DNA of 64,000 bases from Chryseobacterium mucoviscidosis (GCF_002177115.1 NZ_MVAG01000119.1:1-64000), one strand, 5' to 3'. Positions 9,801 to 18,009 are shown, counted from the stretch's first letter. The notes: generated from the sequence alone by a model not told the origin. Numbers and translations: made by a program.

Positions 9801-12800
9801 TGCAGCATTACAAGCTTCAAGCTAATAATTCTTCTTTTATTGTTCCGATGACAGTACTAAATTCAGCGAATAGTGTTTACACAATTAATCAACCGTCAAT
9901 AGAAGTTAAGCAAGGAGATTATTTTTATTTTAGAGTAAATTCAATAGATAATGGAAACAATGATATAGTTGAATTGCCAGTAAATATAGAGTATATATAT
10001 GCACCTTTGGCTAATATATATTATTTATACAATGATTCTTCCGAAACGCCATTGCGTCAGTTTAATAATACAAGCCTTGTAAGTAATAAAAATGGAATTG
10101 GGATTCCTTTCAATGTAAATACAGGCTCAATTACAGGAACTTTTGTTAAACCAATAACCGTAAGAGATATTAATATTGACATCCTGAGAAAACAAACCAA
10201 TGGAACCGTGAACGTAATTGGAAACTTGCAATATCCTTATAATAATAGTGGAAATAATTCTATTCTTTTTAATACAGGAGCGCTAACAGAAGGAGATATT
10301 ATATATTTTCAGGTAAAATCGAATGTTAATGAACAATGGGAAAATTTAATTTTTAATAATCTAAAACTTACGATAAATTATAATGGAGATAACATCGAAT
10401 TTCCAATCATTCCAGATTATCAGTTCTATAATTTAAAGACAAATAATCCTACCACTTTTAAACCTCATTTTGCTCCCCCAACAAATAGCACAAATTACGG
10501 ACTTTATGCAAAATTATATAACAAGCCGTCAGGAAAGTATACTTTTATAGTAAGATCAAGAACTACAGGAACAGGCAATTTTAGCTCGCCACAGATTACA
10601 ACAATAAATTGGACGGGTACTATGAGTTCAATTCAAGCCCTTGCAATTCACCAATCGATTACACAAGGTAATGAATATTATGTAGAATGCTATTCAGATG
10701 TAACCTCAGATGAGGGATTAGATAGTAGTGCACCCAATATAGAAGTCGAATTGCGAGAGCCAGTATATTTTAATACTTCTGCTCCTACAGTATTTGCAAC
10801 TTACGGGATTAATGTATATGGAAAAGATAAGGATAATATTTATCAAACAGGTTCTTCAACCAATCTTTCAAAAGATGATGGAAGGTTTGGAGCTATGTAT
10901 AGAAACTGGGGACAATTTATTTATCATGGAGGTTATGGCAATTTGCCAACTTCTTGTAGTCAGTTACAAAATCAATTGATCGATTATGGAAGTCTGTCAA
11001 TTGATCCTATGAAATTAATCCCACCAATTAATCCCAATGATTCTACTCCTTTGAACGAAAGGGTATTCATAATGATGAATGCTTATAATGGAAAAGATGT
11101 AAACGATCAGGCAAATCAAGACTATATCCAAAAGCATATCGGATTGAGTAAAACTACATATGTTAAAGGTTTAGATATCTCTACTTCAAGACTTGGAATG
11201 AATGATATGAGTATTCTTACACAAGGATCTCCAATTAATACCTCAGGAGTTTTCAATGCACCTATTAAACAATCAAAAACTACAAATTCTAATGGGGGAG
11301 TAGGTGCAGGAGTGGGTCCATTGGTATTAAATACAACAACATCTAGTGGTAAAACTATTAATATATTGGATTATTTTGATATGAATGGAGATGGTTATCC
11401 AGATGTATTAAATGGGAATTCTGTACAGTTTACCAATATGATTGGTATGCTGTCTGCAACATCTTTACAAGGATCTAATGATAATCCCCATAGAACAGAT
11501 CATGAAAATAATGGATTTGGAATGGGACAAAACTATCCGTTATCAGGAAAATCAAATGAATCAAATAATAAAAAAGCGGAGAAAGCAGCAGAAGCTGGAA
11601 TAAATTTTTCTGCGGGACAATCTTCAGGCAATGATACTTCAACATACAGCTATATTGATGTAAATGGAGATGGCTTATTAGATAAGGTGAATAAAGGAGG
11701 TCAAGTTCAGCTTAATTTAGGGTATTCTTTTGCCGCGCCTGAAAACGTCTCTTTTAATGATTTTAGAAATGGTGATACCAACTCTTCCAATATAGGAGTA
11801 GGAGCATCTATTGGTGGTACTATAACCAGTAATTTACCTAAAGGCATAAGCCTGTTTAATGCAAGTATATCTTTTGGAGCTGGAAAATCAGAAACTATAA
11901 ATAACCAAAAAACATCATTGTTGGATATAAACAATGATGGATTAGCTGATCTTGTAAGTAGTTCAGGAGGAAATATAAGTGTTTTACTTAATACAGGGAA
12001 TAAATTTATTTCTATACCATGGAATGCCTCTTCTGCCATTTCAAAAGATATTTCACGAGGATTTAATTTTAATATTGGATTTACCGCATCTGTTTTGATC
12101 CCTATTGGTACAACGGGAAACTCTCTTAAAATTTCTATTAATCCAAGTACTAGTTTCGGTGAAGGAGATAGTAATGTACAACATCAAATAGCAGACATTA
12201 ATGGCGACGGGTTTCCAGATTTACTAAAGTCACAAATAGATAACAATGGTAACTTCAACAATGATGCAGCTATTGTGAAATATTCTAGTATCGGCACCAC
12301 CAACCTCCTTCGGAAAGTAACCACTCCATCCGGAGGAAGCTGGGAAGTAGAATATGAGAGAGTTGGTAATACATACGATATGCCACAAAGCAAATATGTA
12401 TTAAAAACGGTAACTACCAATGATGGTTTTACCGGAGATAATGCATTCAGCCCTGATGTTTCAAAAGTTACCATTCAGTATGCAAATCCTTATCACAGCA
12501 GAAGAGAACGTACTTTCTACGGTTTTGAAAAAGTTACGGTTAATCAGATTGACACAAAACAAGGAGGAATTTCCTCAAATGTAATTTACAGAAAAACCAT
12601 CCAGACTTTTAATAACTCGAATTATTATCTAAAAGGAAACTTACTGAATGAAAAACTTTTAGATGCTGGTGACAAGATCTGGACTGAGAAAAATAATACT
12701 TATGAGCTTAGAAAAATTCATAGTCCAAATACATTAAACACCCTATTAAATCTGGAAAAAGAATCTGAAAAGAATCATACGGATTATGCTTGCTTTGTTG

Positions 12801-15800
12801 CGCTTAAAAATACAGACTCTAAGTTTTATGAAGGACTAACAACGGCAACTAAATCTACCTCAAGCAGTATTACAGAATATGATGAATGGGGGAACGCCGT
12901 TAAAGTAACAGACTTTGGTGATACGCAGATTGGAAATACAGAAATAGTATCTTCTGAAGTTACTTACGAAGAAGTTGCTCCTGGGAAATATATCATTGCT
13001 CCTAAAACAGTCAAAAATACTGCAACAGGTATTGTCAGAGAAAAAAGAGCAGAATATGATCCATCAACTGGTGATCTGAAGAAAATGGTGATTAAAAATC
13101 AAGGTGCAGATTATTCTGTATATGATTTTGAATATGATGTGTACGGAAACATTACAAAATCTACTGGTCCTGCAAACAGTGCAAACCAGAGATTCTTCCA
13201 TCAGTATACGTATGATGATAATGTGAAGACTTATCCTGTAAAAGTTCAGGACGCATTTGGGTACAGTAGCAAAACGCAGTATGATTTCCGTTTCGGTGTA
13301 CCAACGCTTACGGAAGACATGAATTTGCAGTCAATGAAGTTTGCGTATGATGCAAAAGCAAGAACTACTGAAATTACAGGACCGTATGAAATGTTCAATA
13401 ATATCCCTTGGACAATAAAGTTTGAATACAACCCTATTACCGATGCACCGCTTAATGCAACCAATGCACAGTCTTACGCCATAACAAAACATTATGATCC
13501 AGAATATCAAGGAACAAGCACCATCAATACCATTACCATTGCAGATGGTTTTGGTGAAGCCATTCAGGTGAAGAAAACAGGTGATATCTATAATGACGGG
13601 GTTAAATATATTGTTGCCGGAAAAGTAGAATCAGATGCTTTCGGAAGAGCGTTAAAAACATACTATCCTACAACAGAAAACGTAGGAAGTGGAAACACCT
13701 TGTACAATGCTTCTGTGGATACTACTGAGCCAACAATTAATCAGTATGATGTATTGGATAGAGTAGTGTATACAAAACTACCAGGAGAAAACCTGTTCTC
13801 AACCATAGAATATGGCTTTGCTGCTGATGTACAGGGAAGACAGATGTTTGCAACCACCTTTAAGGATGAACTGGGAAGCATTAAAAAGTCTTATACAGAT
13901 ATCAAAGGAAGAACAACTTCTGTCTGGGAAGTTTCGAACACCGGAGATATTAAAACAAAATTCACACATGATGCGATCGGACAGATCCTTCAGGTGGAAG
14001 ATGTGGCAGGAAATATCACGACATCACAATATGACGATTTAGGAAGAAGAATTTCATACAAGCATCCTGATAGTGGCATTACCACTTATAAGTATGATCC
14101 GGCAGGAAATATGAATTCAAAAACCAATGCTGCCAATGAAATTGTTAATTATAAGTATGATTATACAAGGCTGAAAGAAGTAAACTATCCTGTGTATCCT
14201 GAAAATAATGTTAAATATTATTATGGAGCTGCAATGGATGCATCGGCAATGGATAATAATGCGGTGGGAAGACTTTGGTATCAGACAGATGCTACAGGAA
14301 CGCAGTATCTGAAATACGGAAGATTGGGCGAACTTACCTACCAACGCCGTTCTGTTGCCGTTCCGGATGCCGGAGTATATTGGTTTGGAACATCTTGGGA
14401 ATATGACACATGGAACCGTGTGAAAAAAATCGCCTATCCGGATGGAGAAGAAGTAAAATATACCTACAATAAGGCGGGTAATCTTTTCAAGATGAACTCT
14501 GTAAAAGATGGTTTCAGCAGAGACATTATAAAGAATCTGGGATATGATAAATTTGAGCAGAGAGTTTATCTTCAGTATGGAAATGGTACGGAAACAACCT
14601 ATGAATACGAAACCAACCGCAGAAGATTGCTTAAGATGTATGCTAAAAACAGCAACAGATACTTTATGCAGAATACCTACCAGTATGATGTGGTATCGAA
14701 TGTAATGCAGGTACACAATAACGCGCCTGTGGTACAGGGATTATTAGGAGGTGGAACCAACTATGCGTATGGATATGACGATCTGTACCGCCTTACGTCT
14801 TCATCAGGAAACTGGAGAGGAATAAACAGCGCAGGAGAAGAAGAAAGACACCGTTTCACCGTAGGGATGACGTATGATAATATGCACAACATCATGAGCA
14901 AAACCCAGAAACATGAGTGGGTAACCGGTTCTACTTCTAATAACTGGGCTGCTCTTGAACCGACTTCTTACCGTCTGAACTATAAATATCAGGATCCTTC
15001 GCATCCGCATGCGCCATCCAGAATTATAGACGAACCGAATCTTGTACCGAACGCTACATGCTGTAATCCGGACGATCCGGGAGTGAAATTTCAGGATTAT
15101 CAATATGATCCTAAAGGAAATCCTACGAAGATCTTACAGCAGACTTGTACCAATCAGGAAGAAAAAGCAGTGTATCTGTGGGATGAAGAAAACCGTTTAC
15201 GTTTTGTAGATACCAATCCTACAACACCGGAAGCAGATGGTGCGGCAATTTATACCTATGATGCAGGAGGAGAACGTATTATAAAAGATGTTTTGTTTAA
15301 AGGAAAAATAGGAAAATACAATAGCAACCATATAGAAGTGAGCGGTGAAACCATTCATGAAGCATCAATCTATCCAAGCGGATTGATTACACTTAAGCTT
15401 ACCTATGATCTTCAGAACGGAATGTTACAGGAGCCAAGCTACACCAAGCATTATTATGCAGGAAGCCAGAGAATACAGTCTAAAAACGGAAACAGCGGAA
15501 ATGTAGGAGCATTTGACTGTGCATGGCTCATCATCCCGTTTGGAGGTACAACACCGCCGATTAATCCTATAAATGTTTCTAACCAGATCTTGCAAACGGC
15601 TACCCAAAGCAATCTGGTGATTATGCAGACCAATAACCTTACCCCGCCGATCAATTATGGGCAGAATGGAGGGTATACCGGAAATTGCGTATCTTCGTAT
15701 GCAAGTAATGTTGAGGAGAAGGAAATCTATTGGTTCCATCCCGATCATTTGGGCAGCAGTTCTTTCATTACCGGATTAGATGGCGAAGTAACCCAGAATA

Positions 15801-16765
15801 TGGAGTATTTCCCAAGTGGAGAAATCTTCGTAGAAAACCATATGAATGATGGCTTGAACAGTCAATATAAGTTTAATGGCAAAGAACAGGATGGCGAAAC
15901 TGGGTATTACTATTATGGAGCAAGATATTACAATCCAAGAGTTTCTCTCTGGTTGAATGTCGATCCATTGGCGGACTACAATCCTTTCTATAATAGCGAG
16001 CATTATATTGATGGAGAACACAATGGAGGAGTTAAAAACTCTGGGAATTTGAATCCGTATATTTATACTTATAATAGTCCTATAATGTATGTTGATCCCA
16101 ATGGAAAACAAAATTTTCCATCTCTATTAAATGGAAAGGATCATCAATGGGCTTCAAGAGAAGATTATATTAAATATTGGGAAAATAATCATGGAATGAA
16201 AATGTCGAAGCAACAGATAAGTATATTGAACAAAGGATGTGTTGGAATTACATTATTAAATTTGGGTTATGGAGGAGGACTTCCACAACCAGTGTCTCCA
16301 GCATATGGAGGGGAAAAGGGAATATATAAAGCTCTTGATATGGCAAAAAAAATGAATAAAGTACTTAAAGATAATCCAGGGAGTTATGCAGAAGGAACTA
16401 AAGTAGTTATTTATGCAATGAGATTTTATGCTAAAGACAATACCTTTTTAACAGATAAAGACGGGAAAGTAGATATGTCAAAATTTAATTGGAGTGAACC
16501 TCTTACAAGACCTGGTTTTTTTGATAAAAATAAAAACGGAATTTTTGATAAAGAAGATAGTAATTATGTTAATTTTGATTTTGGATTATATGATTTTAGT
16601 GGTAGAAAATCTTGGTTTCATGCAGACCACTGTCATAAGTGTAGAGCAGATATAGGAGAGATGACAGTTTATGAAAGTTCATTCAAATATTTTACTAGAC
16701 CATTAGAAGATTTTAATAGAATAATTTTTGTTCCTGCATATGCAATTGATCCTAAAAAAAAATAA
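6803..16765 (+). CDS. Giant SpvB/TcdB/RHS polymorphic toxin with variable C-terminal tip
   Basis: 3320 residues. The order is: signal-peptide-like N-terminus (1-32); a beta-rich region to ~410; an SpvB-like domain (about 415-700; PIKLPAGRGGMQPSLSVNYS); an AT-rich middle with FG-GAP/VCBS-type Asp-rich loops (TDIDGDGLPD near 811, DTNNDGIQD near 900, DMNGDGYPD near 1527, DVNGDGLLD near 1618, DINNDGLAD near 1707, DINGDGFPD near 1797); a TcdB-middle-like segment (about 1837-1990); RHS/YD repeats (about 2100-2970); the RHS core-associated domain (about 2975-3102, starting YWFHPDHLGSS and ending in DPNGK); and a 218-residue tip. The RHS shell of such proteins encapsulates the tip. The tip has a candidate nucleophile Cys3146 (NKGCVGIT) and His3273 (WFHADHCHKC), compatible with a papain-like or transglutaminase-like fold, but this is inference. 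The tip DNA is more AT-rich than the RHS repeats. Export must use the N-terminal signal, since no T9SS domain is present. The immunity candidate starts 8 bases after the stop. Confidence 0.88.
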   Translation: MRNSILSRLRENPKIVKVLVFLTSWTQLHAYANTAYLNKPKETLPGADFHYSTVVQNNSSFLKNNEKPSAIDTALRNNISYSNEKNIDSENIYSPSGNGNKTLIKSQKTIINQPVSGFYISDIKEGIIGKDSEHPIDQIYDNIFNVTVNEKIRSDKQYSLEYDLYGLKDYKQVSKVINDELAVGGQNVEKTTVWIHQTEPVKATAVKEGKNIIIFTIPNSSDYSYKIRNLRIVASDKKSAPSEFANSYVGQTNYKYINSQNQTEELSLNSATLKIEGNSVKNTAVYSITALRDIDMPALTPEMVNVTADHFGYRFLPHGENFSAPAKVSIGYDKSKIPAGYTEQDIKTFYFDLTQKKWIALEKAERDSLQKGRNIIISKTIHFTDMVNGIIKVPESPETGSYAPNSIKDIKAANPTEGIVSIAPPTANNMGTVNTSFPIKLPAGRGGMQPSLSVNYSSEGGNGWLGLGWDLSIPSISIDTRWGVPTYDQNFETEIYTLGGEQLTFKVGDSYVLPNRNEGFEKSRSANLEPDNTKRFYPRIEGGYSKIIRHGNSPKEYWWEVISKDGTRSIFGNDGTANNPQQYYLKDSQENIGHWALYKTIDTNGNYVVYTYDKFPYTSTENVMGKGGVEHYIKNIEYTKNDSNPSLKSYFINFEYDSQRYDVQVNARLGFVQVTSKKLKNIAILYGTDKIRSYDFDYKEGAFKKSLLETITEKDANDQVFYANRLEYFNNIENSQYYGETVIDAVTNDAGINSSSLLGHGDSKNTTIGGALTFGIALAGDKTGYNPLIKNATVGGDYQYSEGEGGGRLSMTDIDGDGLPDKILKTDWNYPDTVFKYRKKGPDMSSFGGTLFTPENSKSFSYSKNFTNSFGIQATASDMVFASASSGTSKTKDFTYNYFTDTNNDGIQDIVSSGQVYFGRIDNGVLKYTTDVSLTPNPINKGAAISAPSVDCNDILEDYKNSPLHDVVKVWKAPYDGYIKIIGSFKLKNLSSTDGVKISLQHYKLQANNSSFIVPMTVLNSANSVYTINQPSIEVKQGDYFYFRVNSIDNGNNDIVELPVNIEYIYAPLANIYYLYNDSSETPLRQFNNTSLVSNKNGIGIPFNVNTGSITGTFVKPITVRDINIDILRKQTNGTVNVIGNLQYPYNNSGNNSILFNTGALTEGDIIYFQVKSNVNEQWENLIFNNLKLTINYNGDNIEFPIIPDYQFYNLKTNNPTTFKPHFAPPTNSTNYGLYAKLYNKPSGKYTFIVRSRTTGTGNFSSPQITTINWTGTMSSIQALAIHQSITQGNEYYVECYSDVTSDEGLDSSAPNIEVELREPVYFNTSAPTVFATYGINVYGKDKDNIYQTGSSTNLSKDDGRFGAMYRNWGQFIYHGGYGNLPTSCSQLQNQLIDYGSLSIDPMKLIPPINPNDSTPLNERVFIMMNAYNGKDVNDQANQDYIQKHIGLSKTTYVKGLDISTSRLGMNDMSILTQGSPINTSGVFNAPIKQSKTTNSNGGVGAGVGPLVLNTTTSSGKTINILDYFDMNGDGYPDVLNGNSVQFTNMIGMLSATSLQGSNDNPHRTDHENNGFGMGQNYPLSGKSNESNNKKAEKAAEAGINFSAGQSSGNDTSTYSYIDVNGDGLLDKVNKGGQVQLNLGYSFAAPENVSFNDFRNGDTNSSNIGVGASIGGTITSNLPKGISLFNASISFGAGKSETINNQKTSLLDINNDGLADLVSSSGGNISVLLNTGNKFISIPWNASSAISKDISRGFNFNIGFTASVLIPIGTTGNSLKISINPSTSFGEGDSNVQHQIADINGDGFPDLLKSQIDNNGNFNNDAAIVKYSSIGTTNLLRKVTTPSGGSWEVEYERVGNTYDMPQSKYVLKTVTTNDGFTGDNAFSPDVSKVTIQYANPYHSRRERTFYGFEKVTVNQIDTKQGGISSNVIYRKTIQTFNNSNYYLKGNLLNEKLLDAGDKIWTEKNNTYELRKIHSPNTLNTLLNLEKESEKNHTDYACFVALKNTDSKFYEGLTTATKSTSSSITEYDEWGNAVKVTDFGDTQIGNTEIVSSEVTYEEVAPGKYIIAPKTVKNTATGIVREKRAEYDPSTGDLKKMVIKNQGADYSVYDFEYDVYGNITKSTGPANSANQRFFHQYTYDDNVKTYPVKVQDAFGYSSKTQYDFRFGVPTLTEDMNLQSMKFAYDAKARTTEITGPYEMFNNIPWTIKFEYNPITDAPLNATNAQSYAITKHYDPEYQGTSTINTITIADGFGEAIQVKKTGDIYNDGVKYIVAGKVESDAFGRALKTYYPTTENVGSGNTLYNASVDTTEPTINQYDVLDRVVYTKLPGENLFSTIEYGFAADVQGRQMFATTFKDELGSIKKSYTDIKGRTTSVWEVSNTGDIKTKFTHDAIGQILQVEDVAGNITTSQYDDLGRRISYKHPDSGITTYKYDPAGNMNSKTNAANEIVNYKYDYTRLKEVNYPVYPENNVKYYYGAAMDASAMDNNAVGRLWYQTDATGTQYLKYGRLGELTYQRRSVAVPDAGVYWFGTSWEYDTWNRVKKIAYPDGEEVKYTYNKAGNLFKMNSVKDGFSRDIIKNLGYDKFEQRVYLQYGNGTETTYEYETNRRRLLKMYAKNSNRYFMQNTYQYDVVSNVMQVHNNAPVVQGLLGGGTNYAYGYDDLYRLTSSSGNWRGINSAGEEERHRFTVGMTYDNMHNIMSKTQKHEWVTGSTSNNWAALEPTSYRLNYKYQDPSHPHAPSRIIDEPNLVPNATCCNPDDPGVKFQDYQYDPKGNPTKILQQTCTNQEEKAVYLWDEENRLRFVDTNPTTPEADGAAIYTYDAGGERIIKDVLFKGKIGKYNSNHIEVSGETIHEASIYPSGLITLKLTYDLQNGMLQEPSYTKHYYAGSQRIQSKNGNSGNVGAFDCAWLIIPFGGTTPPINPINVSNQILQTATQSNLVIMQTNNLTPPINYGQNGGYTGNCVSSYASNVEEKEIYWFHPDHLGSSSFITGLDGEVTQNMEYFPSGEIFVENHMNDGLNSQYKFNGKEQDGETGYYYYGARYYNPRVSLWLNVDPLADYNPFYNSEHYIDGEHNGGVKNSGNLNPYIYTYNSPIMYVDPNGKQNFPSLLNGKDHQWASREDYIKYWENNHGMKMSKQQISILNKGCVGITLLNLGYGGGLPQPVSPAYGGEKGIYKALDMAKKMNKVLKDNPGSYAEGTKVVIYAMRFYAKDNTFLTDKDGKVDMSKFNWSEPLTRPGFFDKNKNGIFDKEDSNYVNFDFGLYDFSGRKSWFHADHCHKCRADIGEMTVYESSFKYFTRPLEDFNRIIFVPAYAIDPKKK

Positions 16766-16772
16766 CTTAAAA

Positions 16773-17129
16773 ATGAAATATTTTGTAATAATTTTATCCT
16801 TGTTTTCATGTAAATACTGCTCTCAACAACCTTCTAATAATGTTAAAAAAGAAGTTGTTTTGGTAGGAACTGCTCTTGATTTTAAAGAAGGAGCTAAACT
16901 CCTTGCTGATGATCAAATGTATGATATTGATAATTTAGGGGGATGGCCACTTGGTGTTCATAATAAAAAAGTTATAGTTAAAGGTAATTTAGTTATAAAA
17001 AGATATAAAGTAGGGAGATTACTTAGAGATTCTTCAGGAATTCCTCCACAAGTGGGAAATATTCCTGAAGGTACTAAAGTTATTAAATATATAATACTTA
17101 ATGCTACTTGGAAAGTTTATTCAAAATGA
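16773..17129 (+). CDS. Candidate lipoprotein immunity protein for the RHS tip
   Basis: 118 residues, unknown family. The start is ATG 16773, 8 bases after the RHS stop; a longer in-frame reading would overlap the toxin gene and lose the signal peptide. The N-terminus MKYFVIILSLFSC is a lipoprotein-type signal with a plausible lipobox (LFSC, Cys13). The rest is a small, probably beta-rich domain (VVLVGTALDFKEGAKLLADD and later GVHNKKVIVKGNLV). Its position directly behind a polymorphic-toxin tip is the usual place for the cognate immunity gene. An envelope-anchored immunity protein suggests the toxin is neutralised in the periplasm or acts there. This rests on context only. A copy of the hairpin repeat begins 6 bases after its stop. 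Confidence 0.6.
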   Translation: MKYFVIILSLFSCKYCSQQPSNNVKKEVVLVGTALDFKEGAKLLADDQMYDIDNLGGWPLGVHNKKVIVKGNLVIKRYKVGRLLRDSSGIPPQVGNIPEGTKVIKYIILNATWKVYSK

Positions 17130-17135
17130 AAATTG

Positions 17136-17161
17136 CCCGATAGCACGGATTTGTAACTCAT
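17136..17161 (+). repeat. Hairpin repeat, copy 1 (degenerate right arm)
   Basis: Begins CCCGATAGCACGGATTTGTA like the other copies, but the right arm is lost (AACTCAT instead of AATCCGTGC). It lies 6 bases after the stop of the active immunity gene. Confidence 0.7.
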
Positions 17162-17180
17162 AGAAAAACTTATGGTGATA

Positions 17181-17208
17181 CCCGATAGCGCAGATTTGTA
17201 ATCTGTGC
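17181..17208 (+). repeat. Hairpin repeat, copy 2 (compensatory variant)
   Basis: The left arm is GCGCAGATT and the right arm AATCTGTGC around a TGT loop. Compared with the common form (GCGCGGATT / AATCCGTGC) both arms changed together, so pairing is kept. It lies 19 bases after copy 1 in the same orientation. Confidence 0.8.
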
Positions 17209-17220
17209 TTATAAAACAAC

Positions 17221-17251
17221 AAAAACTTTGCAGATTGCAAGGTTTTTGTTT
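17221..17251 (+). terminator. Intrinsic terminator behind the RHS toxin-immunity pair
   Basis: The stem AAAAACTTTGCA (17221-17232) pairs with TGCAAGGTTTTT (17236-17247), with a GAT loop and one T-G pair, and runs into a T-rich tail. It ends the functional toxin/immunity unit and separates it from the displaced cassettes. Confidence 0.75.
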
Positions 17252-17275
17252 TTAGAAAGATTATTTTTACGATAA

Positions 17276-17377
17276 TATAAGATTCATAAAGTAGAGAGAA
17301 AAGTAGTGAAAGAGGCAGAGAATTATTATTTTATCGTTGCAAGAAATTGTGCAGATTTAAATAGTATATTGAAGTAG
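17276..17377 (+). pseudogene. Relic of a displaced toxin C-terminus
   Basis: An open stretch of 33 residues with no start codon, ending in a stop (protein tail KEAENYYFIVARNCADLNS then ILK). The composition and the NCADL motif look like the end of a toxin tip of the papain/NlpC-like kind, but it is too short for a family call. It precedes an intact small gene, as a toxin tail precedes its immunity gene. It is interpreted as the remnant of an earlier RHS tip displaced by recombination. Confidence 0.45.
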
Positions 17378-17386
17378 GCTTTATGT

Positions 17387-17418
17387 GATATAGCCACGGA
17401 TTACAAATCCGCTATATC
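17387..17418 (-). repeat. Hairpin repeat, inverted copy 3 with long arms
   Basis: Reading on the minus strand gives the common core GGATTTGTAATCCGTG. Outer arms GATATAGC (17387-17394) and GCTATATC (17411-17418) extend the stem. It is the only copy in opposite orientation and lies 19 bases before the next gene, so the cassette at 17438-17872 is bracketed by inverted copies. Confidence 0.75.
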
Positions 17419-17437
17419 CAATAAATAAAAGTATGTT

Positions 17438-17872
17438 ATGATTATTGAAGAGTTTTTGAAAATAAAAAATCATCCTAATAGGGGCGAGATAGGAATGCTT
17501 ATGGATAATTTATATAATGAATTTAGAGGTGATCGAAAAGATATTTTAATACTGTTAAATTCGGATATAGATTATATGAGATTTTATGGATGCGATATTT
17601 TGAATGAAACGAGAATAAATGATGTTAAATATGTAAATAAAATAATGGATAAATTATATGATATACTTGAAAATGATATATCTGTTAATAATAAAATTAG
17701 AGCTTATCATGCGCTATATGGTATATATTTAGATAATAAGGATGTCAATGGACTCTATTTGATGTGTAATAAAATGAAAAATCATACAAATTCTATAATT
17801 AAAGAAGACTCCTTAACATTTCTTGAAAAATATAAATCAGCACCTGAAAAACCCGATAGCGCGGATTTGTAA
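17438..17872 (+). CDS. Small helical protein, orphan immunity candidate
   Basis: 144 residues, no signal peptide, no recognised family. The sequence is almost wholly alpha-helical and charged, with a HEAT-repeat-like rhythm (LMDNLYNEF, ILILLNSDIDYMRFYGCDIL, KIRAYHALYGIYLDNKD), a fold common among cytoplasmic immunity proteins. It is the only intact small gene of the displaced array. Its last seven codons (KPDSADL) and its stop codon come from the hairpin repeat that starts at 17852, so the native C-terminus was probably replaced when the repeat arrived. It follows a toxin-tail relic. Function is inferred from position. Confidence 0.55.
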   Translation: MIIEEFLKIKNHPNRGEIGMLMDNLYNEFRGDRKDILILLNSDIDYMRFYGCDILNETRINDVKYVNKIMDKLYDILENDISVNNKIRAYHALYGIYLDNKDVNGLYLMCNKMKNHTNSIIKEDSLTFLEKYKSAPEKPDSADL

Positions 17873-17905
17873 TCCGTGCATGTAATAGAACCGCGACATC
17901 CGATA
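17852..17905 (+). repeat. Hairpin repeat, copy 4 (full unit)
   Basis: A full unit: CCCGATAGC, then the stem GCGCGGATT-TGT-AATCCGTGC, then the tail AGAACCGCGACATCCGAT. The tail segment CCGCGACATCCG can also pair with CCGATAGCGCGG at the start (9 of 12 positions), giving a competing outer stem. It supplies the stop codon of the preceding gene. Confidence 0.85.
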
Positions 17906-17913
17906 AATACAAG

Positions 17914-18009
17914 ATGAGCGAAATAGTTAGCGATTTCGATAATACGCCAGAATAGTTAATTAAGAAAGCCCAAGATAAATTGGGAGAAGATAATGTTAAA
18001 ATATTTTAA
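17914..18009 (+). pseudogene. Relic of a second displaced toxin C-terminus
   Basis: Reads MSEIVSDFDNTPE, an in-frame TAG at 17953-17955, then LIKKAQDKLGEDNVKIF and a stop. It is a 31-residue fragment with one nonsense codon (possibly CAG to TAG). It directly precedes the small gene at 18035, the order expected for toxin tail and immunity gene. The family cannot be identified. Confidence 0.4.

Noticed and set aside
14117..14716. A 199-codon open frame on the minus strand inside the RHS gene
   Set aside because: It lies antisense to the RHS repeats, has biased Ile/His-rich composition, and no promoter or start context; it is a by-product of the repetitive coding strand.
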